Below, one piece after another: positions 26,049 through 37,622 of a stretch of 64,000 bases of DNA. Position 1 is the stretch's first letter; every line of letters begins with the position of its first letter. This DNA comes from Agaricus subrufescens (Eukaryota; Basidiomycota; Agaricomycetes; Agaricales; Agaricaceae): assembly GCA_029945375.1 (NCBI GenBank), contig CM057064.1, positions 62,001 to 126,000 of the forward strand. Direction: 5' to 3'. A program made the translations under genes and the position numbers. The notes below the pieces were generated by a model. The model saw only the letters and a program-made list of their open reading frames with translations, was not told the DNA's origin and ran no database searches.

Positions 26049-26307
26049 TTGGCTGCATTTAACGAAGATGGCATGGGTCATCACGGGTATGATATTGATA
26101 AAAGGCCTAAGGGACAACAAGGATGTAGTAGGTAGAGACACAAAAAATAAAAGGAGAGGATCCTCCGACAAAAAGGGTCACCGCAACATAGCAAGGGGGA
26201 TAGGGAGGGTAAGGGATGACATGTTCCGGATCCAAAGAGCAAATTGTGCAATGCCGGAGGGAACAGCTGTATATGGTCGGGAAGGGGTCGTAATACGTGT
26301 CTAAACT

Positions 26308-27107
26308 TTAGAGGATCGTGCATCCGTGGTGTTTCTTCTTGCCGCCTCGGGTGAGGAGGGCAGCACGGGTGGCATACTGGAACACTTCGCGCACGCCCTC
26401 ACCGGTCTTGGCTGAGCACTCGAGGTAGTGTTTGGCTCCTATCTTCTGAGCAACAGCCATGCCCTAACCGGTGGGGTAAGGGACAGTCAGGGTCGGAGGT
26501 TGGCAAACAACTCACCTCTTCGGGTGTCACAGGGCGCTGGCTAGTCTTCCTGAGCTCCTCAATTACTCGAGGGTCGCGTCGGAGATCCTTCTTGCACCCA
26601 ACGAGGATGATAGGAAGGCCGGCACAGAAGTGCATTACCTCGGAGATCCACTGCGGGGGCGATCGGTCAGCAAAAGACAAACAAGGCGGACATGAGACAC
26701 GGACCTTTTCCTGGACGTTATCGAGGGAATCTGGAGAGTCTGTTGCGAAGCAGATGAGGATGACATGGGAATCGGGGTAACTGAGGGGGCGGAGACGGTC
26801 GTAGTCTTCCTGGCCGGCGGTATCCCATAGGGCGAGTTCGACGTGTTTGCCATCCACCTCGACGTCGGCTACGTAGTTTTCAAAGACGGTGGGCACATAG
26901 ACCTGGAGAAGGGGGGCGTCAACGGGCACGGCGAGCGGCCAGACGTGGTCGGGCGTACCTCCGGGAATGTGCCCTTGGAAAAGACGATCAAGAGACAGGT
27001 CTGGGGGGGCGGGGTGAGCGGGGGGCGGGGGGCGGGGAGGAGAGAAAAGGGACCTTTCCACAGGCACCGTCGCCGACGATGACGAGCTTTCTCCTGATTT
27101 CTGACAT
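26308..27107 (-). CDS. rho1: Rho1-type small GTPase
   Basis: Ras-superfamily GTPase controlling cell-wall synthesis and actin polarity at the plasma membrane. Exons from Met at 27107 give [18 protein letters not shown] (P-loop), [32 protein letters not shown] (switch I), [19 protein letters not shown] (switch II), [12 protein letters not shown], and [16 protein letters not shown] (G5). The C-terminus is [14 protein letters not shown] with a CAAX box (CTIL) for geranylgeranylation; stop at 26308-26310. At least four short introns are needed, one directly after the P-loop Lys. Spliced identity to fungal Rho1 is very high. It lies 115 bp downstream of, and in tandem with, the AKAP7-like gene. 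Confidence 0.95.
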
Positions 27108-27222
27108 GATTAGTATTGGGCAGGGTGCAGTGCAGAGTTGACGCTGTCCACATCACGCCACCATTTAACTACCACATTATGTAAGCGTCTGTGCGTGCGA
27201 ACTTCCCATGGGCACAGCTTCG

Positions 27223-28079
27223 CTACCGAAAACGGACGCCGCCACAGCTCACGTACTCGCCGCGGGGCCCCCGGCTGCCCATCTCCCACACCTCCACCCC
27301 GCCCACGTCATACTCTCCGAACTCGCCGTGCGCACAGGCCGCCGCGATGTCGTCGTGGGAGAACGCCTCGCGGCGCCGCGGCCGGCGGTAGTTGGTGTTC
27401 ACGATCGTGCAGTGCAGCTACGCGATCATCAGCCGACTTTAATTAATCAGACGCGTCGTGTTTACCTTGAGCGGCCGCGTCTCTGTAATATACCCCGCTG
27501 TCTTGAATGCGTTGTGTATTACATCTGTCCGTGCAATCTTAGTGGCATTTCTGCGATCGTCTGTCCTTGCCTACCGCAGACTCGCGTGAGTCGGGTTGTC
27601 TCCTCGCTCGGCTCGCGCACACCGAGATACAGGACGTTTGCAAATACCTCGTCGCCGTGTTTTTCTGTTTTGAGCACCTCGGGTGCCGTCTTGAACTGGA
27701 CTTTGACTGACGTGCGCCCCTCGAGGATGGCCTGCAGCTCGGGTCGGAGAGACTCGAGCAGCCCAAGCGCACCCGCCACATTTTTGGCAGTCCCGTCAGC
27801 GAGCGCCATCACGCCCAGCGTCAGATGCAACCGTCGCGGGTCGACGAGGATGGTGCGGTCGAGACCCCGCACCAGCGCTGAGCCGTTTCCATCAAACAAC
27901 GAATTTTGAAAGGCGGCAACCCTGTTCCGGAGTGTCGAATGGTTGTGCTGCATGACTCAGAGATGTCCATGTGCTGAGCGACGTCATCTACACACCAGCG
28001 GCAGAGCCAAAACTGGCGCAATTCAGAGCGCGCACAGCCCAGCGGGAGACTACGTACAGTGCGTCGGCCTGGGCATCAT
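27223..28079 (-). CDS. AKAP7-like 2H phosphoesterase (ASCC1-type)
   Basis: Protein with the AKAP7-type 2',5'-RNA-ligase-like fold. The start at 28079 gives MMPRPTH, joined over an intron to FLALPL and over a second one to HNHSTLRNRVAAFQ. The two catalytic HxT motifs of the 2H superfamily are present as LHLTLGVM and LHCTIVNT, the latter opening the last exon. GYITETRPLK precedes it. The C-terminus ends GEYVSCGGVRFR, stop at 27223-27225. A role in RNA 2',3'-cyclic or 2',5'-phosphodiester processing is inferred from the fold. It starts 117 bp from the divergent aspartic protease gene, so the two probably share a promoter. Confidence 0.82.
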
Positions 28080-28196
28080 GGGACGGGGCGGCATGTGGTT
28101 CTGGGAGAGGCGGTGTCGGAATGACATATGCTGATGATGAGAACATACACCTGCCATCTTTGGAAACCGTTGCACCTGCATTCCTCTCCCTTTTCC

Positions 28197-30354
28197 ATGC
28201 CCAGCCTCGAGGGCACGGCCAAGGCTCTCGGCCGCGACGACGCGGGGGGCGCCACCGCGGGCGTCGTGCTCCCCCTCAACCTCGTCGGCAGCGGTATCTA
28301 CGATGTGTACGCCCCCTCCTCTCCTCAGCGCATCACCCGCTCACCAGGCACCCCGCAGCGCCTACACGCTCTCTGTAGACATAGGCAGCGATGGCACCTC
28401 GTATTCGCTCCAGGCCGACACAGGCTCCTCGGATCTTGTGCGTTGCTTCCCCATGTTCCCCGATCCCTGCTTCTCACCCCACCCTGCAGTGGGTTGCTTC
28501 TACTTCTTGCTCGTCATCTCTCTGTGGCCAGGCAAAGGGCCACACCTACGACGAGTCCAAGGCAACACCGACTGGCGCCGACTTTTCCATCTCCTACCTC
28601 TCCGGCCAAGTGTCTGGCCCCATTGTATGGGACAAAGTCAGCGTCGGTGGCTATAGCATCGAGAACCAAGCCTTGGGTGCGTCCACAAAGTTGTCCCAGT
28701 CTTTTTTTTTTCATTCATTTTCACAGCTGCTGCGAACACCGTGTCCAACGAGCCACTCTCACCTGATTATCAAGGTATCCTTGGCCTCGCCCTTCCCCTC
28801 AACTCTATCATTGCGGAGCAAATCAGGCCCCAGACAGGTGATGCTCCTGACGGCGCTGCATGGGCCTCCAATCTTTTCTCCATAACCCCAGTCTCCGACG
28901 CTCCTTCCTCGCGATTCCTTTCCTTAACCCTCGAAAGACCGGGCTCTGACCGAATACCTTCCCTCCTCGGCATCGGTCAACATCCACCACAGATTGTCAA
29001 AGACCCTAGTCACATCCTATATTCGACGGTCGCTAGCGACTCAGCCGGTATTCTATTCTGGAAAACAAGTGTCCGGGGTATCACGGTTTACGTTGATGGG
29101 CAGCCAAGAATAGTTGATGTTGGTCACTCAATCACCGGGGGTGTTTTCCCCGTGGCCGTCATAGACTCCGGCGTACCTTTTATCCTCACATCGTCGAGAG
29201 TTGCCAACGCGATCTACGGCGCTATCGATATCCATCCCGCCCAGGACGGAAAATGTAAGCAGCACTCTGTCGGCTGCTTTTTCCTTCTTTCTCACCCCTT
29301 TTTTCTAGACTATGTACCTTGTAACACACCACTCAACATGACCATCAGTCTCGATGATAGACAAGAAATTCCCCTTCACCCGCTCGACCTCACCGCTGAA
29401 CCCCCCGAAGACAATCGCGCACAATTCTGCATAGGACTTATCCAAGCCGCCGACGCCCAACTCGGTCATGCAAACGCAAATATCGGAGACATGATCTTGG
29501 GCGTGCCTTTTATGCGCAACGTTTACACCGTCATGGCCTATACGCCTCCGGACTCTCATGGCCAATTCTCCCCCGTCAACATTACACAAGATCGTAAAGA
29601 GGCTATAAACCCCCGTTTAGGGCTATTAAGCCTCACGAATCCCGATACGGCTCTTTCCGAGTTCAACACTGTCCGTGTGCTCAACCAACCTCTGAGTCCC
29701 GACAGCAGTTCGAAAAGTTCGAGTTCTAACGACTCTGGTTCAAAACGGTCACTTTCGGTTGGCCTCATCGTTCTCATATCACTTTTAGGCTTCTTTGCTT
29801 TCTGTTGTGCTTTGTTCCTGCTACGGTGGCTGGTATTCCGGAGACAATATAAACGAGATCGGAATCGAGATCGACAGACGGAACTCACGGGTGATAAACT
29901 TGCTTTGGCGTATCAGTTGGCTGGTAGGACAAGTTCCAGTGATTTGCCCGGAATGCCGAATGAAGATACTTTACGAGCTATGCGATACGAGGCGTACAAG
30001 AAACAGGAACATACTACGAGTTCCTCAAGAACTCGACATTCACTCGGCCCCTTGGTAGACGAATTCGGCGTCAAGGGAGAAGACAATGATGCTACCTTGG
30101 TTACAAAATCGTCCCCGGAAAACGCACATCGACCTTCTGATTCATCCTCTCGTTCATCACAACTCTCTCGACATTCAAAATCAATCTCATTACCCGAACA
30201 GCAACCGGAACTTCCTCGACATCAAAGAACACCAAGTGAACTCCCGACTCCACATCAACGAACGACGAGTATTGCGAGACCTTTGTTAGACGAGGAAGAA
30301 CCTACTTCAAATTTCTATTATGGACATCATCCTTATCGTGATGCTACACACTGA
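28197..30354 (+). CDS. Membrane-anchored aspartic protease (A1 family)
   Basis: Pepsin-like protease with a C-terminal membrane anchor. Exons 28197-28304, 28348-28437 and from 28490 bring together SAYTLSVDIGSDG, the first active site LQADTGSSDLWVAS, and PDYQGILGLA. The second active site is AVIDSGVPFILTS, followed by GDMILGVPFMRNVYTV. After a Ser-rich stretch (about PDSSSKSSSSNDSGSK) comes a transmembrane helix (LSVGLIVLISLLGFFAFCCAL) and a long cytosolic tail rich in Ser, Arg and Gln. An intron near 29254-29310 restores GKYYVPCNTP. Stop TGA at 30352-30354. Met at 28197 does not begin an obvious signal peptide; an in-frame Met at 28128 is an alternative. Yapsin-like cell-surface processing is a possible role. 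Confidence 0.88.
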
Positions 30355-30948
30355 AAATGCAGGGTTTTTTTTTCGTACTTTTGTTATGTTAATTACTTTT
30401 TGGATATTTTGTGGTGTTATCTTTTTCTTTCTTTTTCTTTATTTTTTGCTCTCATGATATGTCGCTCTTTTCACTATCTCTCTCACTCGCTCTTTCACTT
30501 TTTTTTTTTTTATTATTATCGGCTCTCTCGCTTGAAATCGTGTTGTCGTTTATATACTAATCATTTAAAGGACAAGTATTGTAGAATCAATGGGTTAACA
30601 TCTCAGTGACGGCATCATAAATCGACGATCTTTTATTACGGCTGGGTCTTTATGAGTGACTGATCATTGATTTTAATGTAGGTAATGAAGCCGGGGCGTT
30701 GACTGGGACTCGATGATTGAAAGGGAGCGAGATCAGTGGGCTTGTCAAATACCGCGTGATGGACGGAGGACTTATTTAATATGGCACCGGTGACAAGCTG
30801 AGCAGGCTTACTATTCAATATCACCGCTATCTCAATTGATACATAGTCCTACTCTATAAAACTAGGTACCATACCGCCCTAAGGTGTACACCCAAATAAG
30901 TTACATGATACTTGAACTACATCACAAACTCGTATCTTCTGTGCCAAA
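30355..30948. other. Convergent 3' flanks
   Basis: About 600 bp between the 3' ends of the protease and P450 genes, with T-rich tracts (30366-30374 and around 30500). No gene recognised; terminators and poly(A) signals of both genes are expected here. Confidence 0.4.
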
Positions 30949-33042
30949 TCAATATCCTACAGTATACTCCGTCTCCTCGATCAATCTACGGACGTTCTTT
31001 GATCGAGGTGTAACACAACACTTATATGGTCTCAAGTGCAACGAATCCGCTTTGGTATAGATTTGTTGAAATTTGATAGGATCTCCGTCGAGGTTATATG
31101 GGAGTCCAAGGTCGAAACTTGCCAAGACGGTAGCAATTGTTAACCAGACCTGTTTTAAATGGAAATGAGCACCCTATTCTTTGGCTCGCGTTCATGAGGT
31201 AAGTTACCGTAGAGCTTGCTAGATGTCGACCGGGGCACACCCTTGAGATTATATCGTCAAGTTTCCGCGTTACCGAGATATAAATCGATAATAATCACTC
31301 ACCGTCTCCCGAATCCAAATCCTATTACGCGATTGTTCTCATCCAGTTTGCCATCCGGTGTCAAGAATCTCTCTGGGATAAACGAGTCGGGGTCGTCATA
31401 TTTCTCTTTATCGTGCGTCATGGCCCTAAATACCAAAAAGTTTCATCGTAAGATGAATCGTTTTAACATCGGAAATGGCGTACCAAGCATTTGGGTATAT
31501 GATACTACCTTTACAAAAGAAGATCAAAATGAAAAATTATTAGTACGGAATTATGAAGAGCGAACCTTTGGGGATGAAATATCCTTTATAAACGTCGTCT
31601 GCCTCTGCGACGTGTGGGACTATCATAGGCAAAGGCGGAAGCCATCTGAATGTTTCTCGATAGATAGCTTCGACGTAAACGAGTGATTCTCGATCCTGGA
31701 ACGTAGGTAATCGATCACAGCCAATGACACGATCAATCTCCTCCTGTGCTTTGCGCTGTTTCTCCGGGTGGAGCGCCATAGCGAAAAAGAAGCATTCGAG
31801 TACGGATAAGACCTTGAAGAGGTTTAAATCCTAGTGATCGGTATGGCTGAATTAGGAACGTACAGTATCCGTGCCAGCTGATGGACGATCCTTGATCAGT
31901 CAGGTAGAATGCTGTAATCAAGCAGAGGACTGACCAGCTAGTGCCGTTCCAGCTACCCCTTTAGCAGACTCTTCTCCAATGACATTGGCTTCCAACAATG
32001 TCCTCACCAAGGACCCCCTCGTGTCTCCTTCATGCTAAAGAATTTACGACAACGTAATCGTCAAATGAATCTCGTACTCCACTCACATGTATTACGCACC
32101 ATGCATTTCCGAACATGCTCGAACGGGACGTTGAGCATGTCCTTCGTAAGTTTAATAGATTCATCAATGATCGTGTGGAATCCCGCTCCAGGAAACCAAC
32201 GAGGAAGATATTTTAGGGATGGAAACATGTTGAACGCAGCCACAGAAGGGTTGTCTCCATTTTCGATCAATGTTTGCACCGCACGTTCGACAACCAGCAT
32301 GATGCGATCCTGTTTGGGTTGAACATCGTACCCATACATGATATCCGTAATGAACGCTGCGCTGAGTCTGAAAAACACGGATGGTGAGTGCTTCTCGGTT
32401 TTCGCAAATGGGTCCCTCACGTTTTGTAATGCGCGGCGAAATCATCGGGATCCTTCAATAATTGCCGTAACATTGTATGGACTTTATCATATAGGATCGG
32501 TTGGTATCGGGCCATGGATTCGCGTTTGAAGGACTGTTGAAACACCCGGCGTTCTCTTCTCCACCTATCATTGTTAGACATTAAGCCTGTGTTGAAGGTC
32601 CACCCGCACCTGCGCCAAATACGTGAGGCATACCGAAAAAGTAAGGGTCAACAATCGTACTCACATCTGGACGAGAGGAATGCGAGGACGATCACTGTAA
32701 ATTCCTGCTCTTTTCTCCAGCAACTCAATTGCGTCTTCGGATGCATTTAAGATGTAAATTCTAGTTCCCGGAACCTTGAGACTGAGAATCTTGCCTAAGT
32801 AGAGCAAAAAGGATATTCAGCGCAGGGGAGGGATTCTACAAATGGCGACACGTACTTTTATACAACTTCTCCCACTCCATATAGCGTTGCCACGGCTCAG
32901 AAGTCACCATATCAAGGATATTCCCAATAAAGGGGTACGCTCTAGGCCCGGGCGGATACGCCGTCAGACGCCTTTTCCGTAGAGCGATAAGGCAGGAAAC
33001 GCATATTAGGGAAACAGTGACAGGAAATATCCAGTCAGCCAT
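30949..33042 (-). CDS. Cytochrome P450 monooxygenase
   Basis: Membrane-anchored P450. Met at 33042 starts a hydrophobic helix (MADWIFPVTVSLICVSCLIA) and a proline hinge (YPPGPRAYPFIGN). Further marks: C-helix WRREARVFQQSF, I-helix AGTDTVLSVLECFFFAM assembled over two introns (with Val where a second Thr is usual), ExxR as ETFR in EAIYRETFRWLPPLP, PERF in FIPERFLTPDG, and the haem loop FGFGRRVCPGRHLA, split by an intron between R and V. The last exon runs to TGA (30949-30951). Exons are open. It belongs to the large clan of mushroom P450s resembling O-methylsterigmatocystin-oxidoreductase-type (CYP64/CYP620-like) enzymes, but the subfamily and substrate are not established. Confidence 0.88.
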
Positions 33043-33813
33043 GAAGTCCAGCTCGAATGGCGGGGTCGCGAGAGGGATGTTAGTAGAGAGATGAAAAAAA
33101 CGTTTGCTTCTGCTTAAATCAGGTTCTGGCGCTCGCGCCTAAACGAGCCTAGAATGTTGAGTTTCAAGGAGCGAATGAAATCAGCGCCCTTGGAGAGAGG
33201 CATCGAATTAGGGTGTGTTTGTTATTCTCGCATTAACCTAATTAGGTCAAGCCTGGCTTGTAACCGCCACGGGACCCTTGTGGGACCTCCGAGTATGGCA
33301 AAACACTCTGTTCCTGGAACGAATGTCAGCATACGCCTGAATAATGTTGCCCGGCGATTGCGGGTGTGACACTTTGGACTATTGTAGAGACACAAAGTTG
33401 ACGAGATCACCCGAAAGGGCTAAGGCGGGTGAGAGGAGTATTCTTAGCTCATGGTATTTTGGTATTCACTTATGGGCAGCGCCACACCCCCCTGAACCAC
33501 GACGTGACAGAAGTATGCCAATTAAGGTGCTTCCTTTTGATACGGTTCTGGGCATGACCCTTAGGTTCAGTTGATGCCCCGTTCAAAACCAAGGCTGGAA
33601 GAAGTGGATAAACTCATCATTAAGACCCGAAAGAACACTGCCCACATGATCTCTATTAGGGAGTGCAATTGTACGTTCGTGGGATTTACGATAAGACCTT
33701 CGAGTATAAGTCGGCCATGGCTAAAGTTTCCAAATAGCCCCACTTCGCATCCTTGGACCCTCCCTACCTTACTGTACACCCCAGTCACATAGCAGTTTGA
33801 CAAACTCTCGACG
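33043..33813. other. Divergent intergenic region
   Basis: About 770 bp between the P450 and GNAT starts. No gene or repeat recognised; it should hold both promoters. Confidence 0.4.
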
Positions 33814-34512
33814 ATGACTGTTGACGCGATGACAAATGCTGATAAAGTCTTCTTTGACGATGTTACTTCAGAAGAAGTTGAGGATGCAGCGAAACACGAA
33901 CGACAAGGTTCGTTTTAGGCGTACCAAAGGAGCCGTATCTCCTGCCCAAACTTTCAAACTTATCCCTTGAATCAGTATTTGCAGCAGGCGAAGCCGATAG
34001 TCCAGAACAATTCAGGTCAGGACCGATTCGTCAATCACAACTCAGCTCGGTGATGTCACTGTGTCTACAGATATCGCTTCATGCACGCCAAACATCTCTT
34101 CCTCGGTGCATTCGTCCCTGTCATTTCATGCTCGGGGGAAAACAGAGGTCGAAAGCTAATCGGACACATATGTGGAACACAATCCCCCCTTGATGATTAC
34201 ACAAAGGGATCCATGTCCCTTCATGTACCATATTCGCCCTCAATATGCGTCCATTCCGTGTGTCTTTTGGAATCGTACCGGAATAAGGGTATTGGATCTC
34301 AAATGATGCGAGAGTATTTTTCGAGGATTCGGAAGTATCGTTCAACTCTGGACGTTGTATTGAAATCGAAGCCCAAGAGGATTTTACTGTTATGTCATGA
34401 TGATATAAGGCATTTCTATGAGACTCTTGGATTTGTGTGCAAGGGGAAGAGTAATGTCGTGTATGGACCTGGAGTGTGGTACGAGATGCACCTTAATCTG
34501 GATCAAATCTGA
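33814..34512 (+). CDS. GNAT-family N-acetyltransferase A (AANAT-like)
   Basis: Acetyl-CoA-dependent N-acetyltransferase resembling serotonin/arylalkylamine N-acetyltransferases. Met at 33814. An intron of 77 bp (33908-33984) joins HERQ to AGEADSPEQFR, and a second intron leads to YRFMHAKHLFLGAF, the family's substrate-side block. KLIGHICGTQ is beta-4, and LESYRNKGIGSQMM carries the acetyl-CoA pyrophosphate-binding Q/RxxGxG/A motif. The C-terminus IRHFYETLGFVCKGKSNV...YEMHLNLDQ is conserved in the paralog at 56565-57470. Fungal members may acetylate spermidine or arylalkylamines; the substrate is not evident. Confidence 0.8.
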
Positions 34513-34871
34513 TTGTGCATACATTTTATGTAACTCTTACTGTACTCTATCCCAATTACAACCTGCCTCTCGAACCTCCCTCATAAGTACCTTGTTCTTG
34601 TTCTATCGGCTCGAAAGGCTACGTTTATGATCTTGGCAAGCGGGGGTTGGGCAGCTCGACTCAATACCTTGGCCGTATGAAATGTCGTAAACCCGAGGTA
34701 GATTTTCATCCAGCAGCGCCAGAATAAAGATATTTCGTATATCTCGGAGTTGCCGGTGTATAAGCCGATGTGAGGTAAAGGAAGTCCCAAGTCTTTTGAT
34801 ATGTCATAACAACAAAAAGAATTCCCGACGCGGCGGGTACTGTACCCACACTTGTATACCCAACGCAACCA

Positions 34872-35787
34872 TCAAAGCAGGCGTAATTTACTCGTGATTT
34901 GATTGACGAGCCGGGTCGGTCCTGTAAATTGACTATGAGCTTAATAGAAAGACCCGCGGCGACCACCAAACTGACCAGCTATGCCAAGGACGGTTCGAGA
35001 ACCGGCTGCAATTTGTGTCCTCCCGCTGACAAAGAAACGTTTTCGAGCTGTCTTCGTAAAGTAAATAAAGACACCCACGCGTCCTGAATGGAGCGAGCAC
35101 ATAATCTCAGATCCTTCGCCTTAGTTTGTAGGTCCAAAAGTTCCGCTTCATTTGAACATCGGAGTGCTACTTTGGTCTGCCTATCCGGAATTCAGCATAT
35201 AATACACACAACTCGCGGCAAATGAAGCGCGTACCCAGTTCGCTCCCATTGTCGTAAAACCTAACTAGACATGTCAATGCCCGTGTCATCCGACGCGCGT
35301 GAAAGAGGCCCTTACGGCGGGATTATGGATTCGTAGCGTTTGGTAACAAGCCAACGTGGCATGGCTCTTGAAACTTTGGCAAAAGAAAGCACCAAGTGAG
35401 TACAAAGACTTACGAGCATCTTTGCACGCTATTGAGTGAGAGCTGAGAAAGACATGAGACGCAGAAACGTACTGAGCAGCAATTTTTCCTGTACTCATTC
35501 CGAGATCCGTCCTCACAACCAGTGCCTGCGGTGCGCATTCGAAGAATCCTGTTAATAGAGTGCTTTTTTTCTAGAGAATTACCTACCATTTTGCAGTCCT
35601 CGTCTGCTGATAGGCTGGAGTCTAGAGGCAAATGTTCTCCGGGGCTACGAGCATAGTTTACACCAACAAAAAACCCGATACTCAATGATGCTACGACGGC
35701 AGTCGCAAGCCACAATGAACCTAACCTTAATCTATTAGGTGCGTCCAGAGCGGTGATGTAGAACATACCATCGGAGATCCCACTCAT
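34872..35787 (-). CDS. pth2: Peptidyl-tRNA hydrolase 2
   Basis: PTH2-family enzyme that releases tRNA from stalled peptidyl-tRNA, probably anchored to a membrane. Exon 1 (35787-35587) codes a transmembrane helix (WLATAVVASLSIGFFVGVNY) ending CKM. Exon 2 (35525-35473) gives ALVVRTDLGMSTGKIAA plus a split Q codon. A 6-nt micro-exon (35419-35414) or a 15-nt variant follows, then from 35364 HATLACYQT. Later exons supply VLRQWERTG, QTKVALRCSNEAELLDLQ, and GRTQIAAGSRTVLGI with the catalytic-region signature. The last exon ends QITSKLRLL with TGA at 34872-34874. All conserved blocks of PTH2 are present only when the short exons are spliced as described; unspliced reading looks like a broken gene. 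Confidence 0.88.
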
Positions 35788-35960
35788 ATGGTCGTGTTAG
35801 TCGAACGGAAGTTATGCGCGATCACGTGAACAAAGGCTGCTCGTCTATTCAGGCTTTGATAGGCGGAAAAGGAATAATCAAGAAAGAACCATGGTACAAG
35901 ATAGGCATGGAAGATATAATCATATACAGGTAGGGACATCCCACATCTATGCCCGTCCAA

Positions 35961-37236
35961 TTAAGACGCCAAAGGCCCACTGGCTTTCCGCGTCTTGATC
36001 TCCAACAAACCCCCTTTCGTCCTTGTGAACCCTTGAAAAATCACCTCGTCACACAGAAAGTCAATCCATAAGATACCCTTCTCTCCACCACCAGTGACCT
36101 GTGTCACCCGTTTATTATATGCCGCGGCAATCTCATCCCGGTCGCCATCTGAGAGCGCTTCATTCCAGTAATGCCTTGGCAATATGGACTGCATAAGTTG
36201 AAGGTGGGTATCTTCGAGAACATCACCAATTGTGATGCTGTCCGGATCCGAATAGATATCGATATACCACGGAAGTCGTGGATGGAAGACGCGCAGGAAA
36301 TTCGTGGCAGGCGTGACAGCGAACTGGCTGAGTTCAATAACACTCAATGGATTGCGGGATTGTCCCTCGTTACAGTATTGGATTGGGGTCGCTTGATTGA
36401 GGGGATTAAGGCGGAGATCATGGGAGAAAGAAGGTTGGCTGTGGTTGAATTCGATGAGCTCACTCAGCCGTCGTTTTTTGGGATCTGTATATTCTGAGGG
36501 CCAAAAATCATTATTTGAACTGATTAAGCAAGTAAGGTATCTAAGCACCTTCTACATTTGAATGATGCTTTAGCGCTGAAGGTAGGCCTGGGATGGCAGA
36601 TAGAAACGAAGAGCGAGGGTTATAATTAGGTCTCCAATCTTTAGGTCTCTTGGATAGGTTTTTGGGGCCTGGAGTGTCTGGTATGCGATAGGATGGGATG
36701 GGTGTACGGTTTGGTGCCGAGGACCGCTTATAATCGCCGCCAGCAGACCTGGACCGTGTGAGCTCCCAGCCCGGCCTGTCCGCGAACGTCATATACTGAG
36801 GAGCGGTCGACTGCTCTGAAGTTGAGCGTATCATGCTGCCGTTCCACGCGTTTCCCGTATCCCTCAAACTAGGAAGCTGGTTTCCAGCTCCAAAATATCC
36901 GGGTGATATAGGCTGGCCCAAAGTAGAATTCATGAGGGCACCCGAAGACCAAGGAGACTTTGGTGGTTCAGACCACGCACCGCGTGGAGACGAACCGTAG
37001 TTGTACTGGCCACTATTGAACTGTGGTGGGCCACCCCATTGGGGATTCGATGGGGAGGTTGGCCAAATTGGTGCGGACTGGGGGGGCGGTTGAGGCCAAG
37101 GCGACGAGGAGCCATAGGATGTAGGCCATGGGCTTCCGTGGGGCATCACTGGTGGCTGTTGGACGTGGTGTGTGTAGGGAGAGCTCGGGGAGGCGCCATA
37201 CCAGCCTGGTTCGTCGGAGTTGTGCATCAGACTCAT
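35961..37236 (-). CDS. DUF6699-domain protein
   Basis: Fungal hypothetical protein of two exons. The N-terminal ~230 residues are disordered and rich in Pro, Ser, Gly and Trp (SPWPQPPPQSAP and similar), followed by a basic stretch (KNLSKRPKDWRP). The exon junction near 36554 is GAAG/GTGCTTAG to CCTCAG/AATAT. The second exon carries the DUF6699 fold: LSVIELSQFAVTPATNFLRV, LPWYIDIYSDPDSITIGDVL, HYWNEALSDGDRDEIAAAY and WIDFLCDEVIFQGFTRTKGG. The function of this fungus-restricted domain is unknown. Met at 37236 or 37269 could be the start. Confidence 0.78.
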
Positions 37237-37514
37237 CGTGAGTATTGTGGACCCTTCAACAGCATCCACTTATCTAATCGTTGATTGATTGAAAAACATC
37301 AGAATTCTTGACTTTGCCACTTATGTCCCCTTTGGTCCATCCCCTTCCGGGCGCTTGACGCAAGCCCTAGGAATCACGCAAATAATGGGACACGCATAGA
37401 ATGCTTCATTACGGAAACTTTCCCAATCAAGAAGGCGGCTCAGGCGGTAGCTTGGGGCAGGGTCACTGTCATCGGGTAAATGACAGTATCAGTTAACGGC
37501 TCGGCTCGTGCGCT
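37237..37514. other. Short intergenic flank upstream of LINE
   Basis: About 280 bp; no gene. It is the pre-insertion locus to the left of the LINE, probably including the promoter of the DUF6699 gene. Confidence 0.4.
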
Positions 37515-37528
37515 TAACAGACTGATAC
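37515..37528. repeat. LINE target-site duplication, left copy
   Basis: TAACAGACTGATAC, repeated exactly at 45307-45320 directly after the poly(A) tail. Confidence 0.93.
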
Positions 37529-37622
37529 TTAATTCCTTCTTGCCTCTTACTTTCATCATCTCGGTGGAAAAAGCAGAGCATTATAGGAATACATTGTGTT
37601 GCACCAGCCTACCAGCCACGCC

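Noticed and set aside
26843..28880. GC-rich plus-strand frames over the Rho1, AKAP7-like and protease genes
   Set aside because: Antisense or frame-shifted shadows of well-supported spliced genes.
33901..33920. An apparent 11-base GT..AG intron in GNAT gene A
   Set aside because: Too short to be spliced; a normal 77-bp intron (33908-33984) gives a family-like junction HERQ/AGEADSPEQFR.
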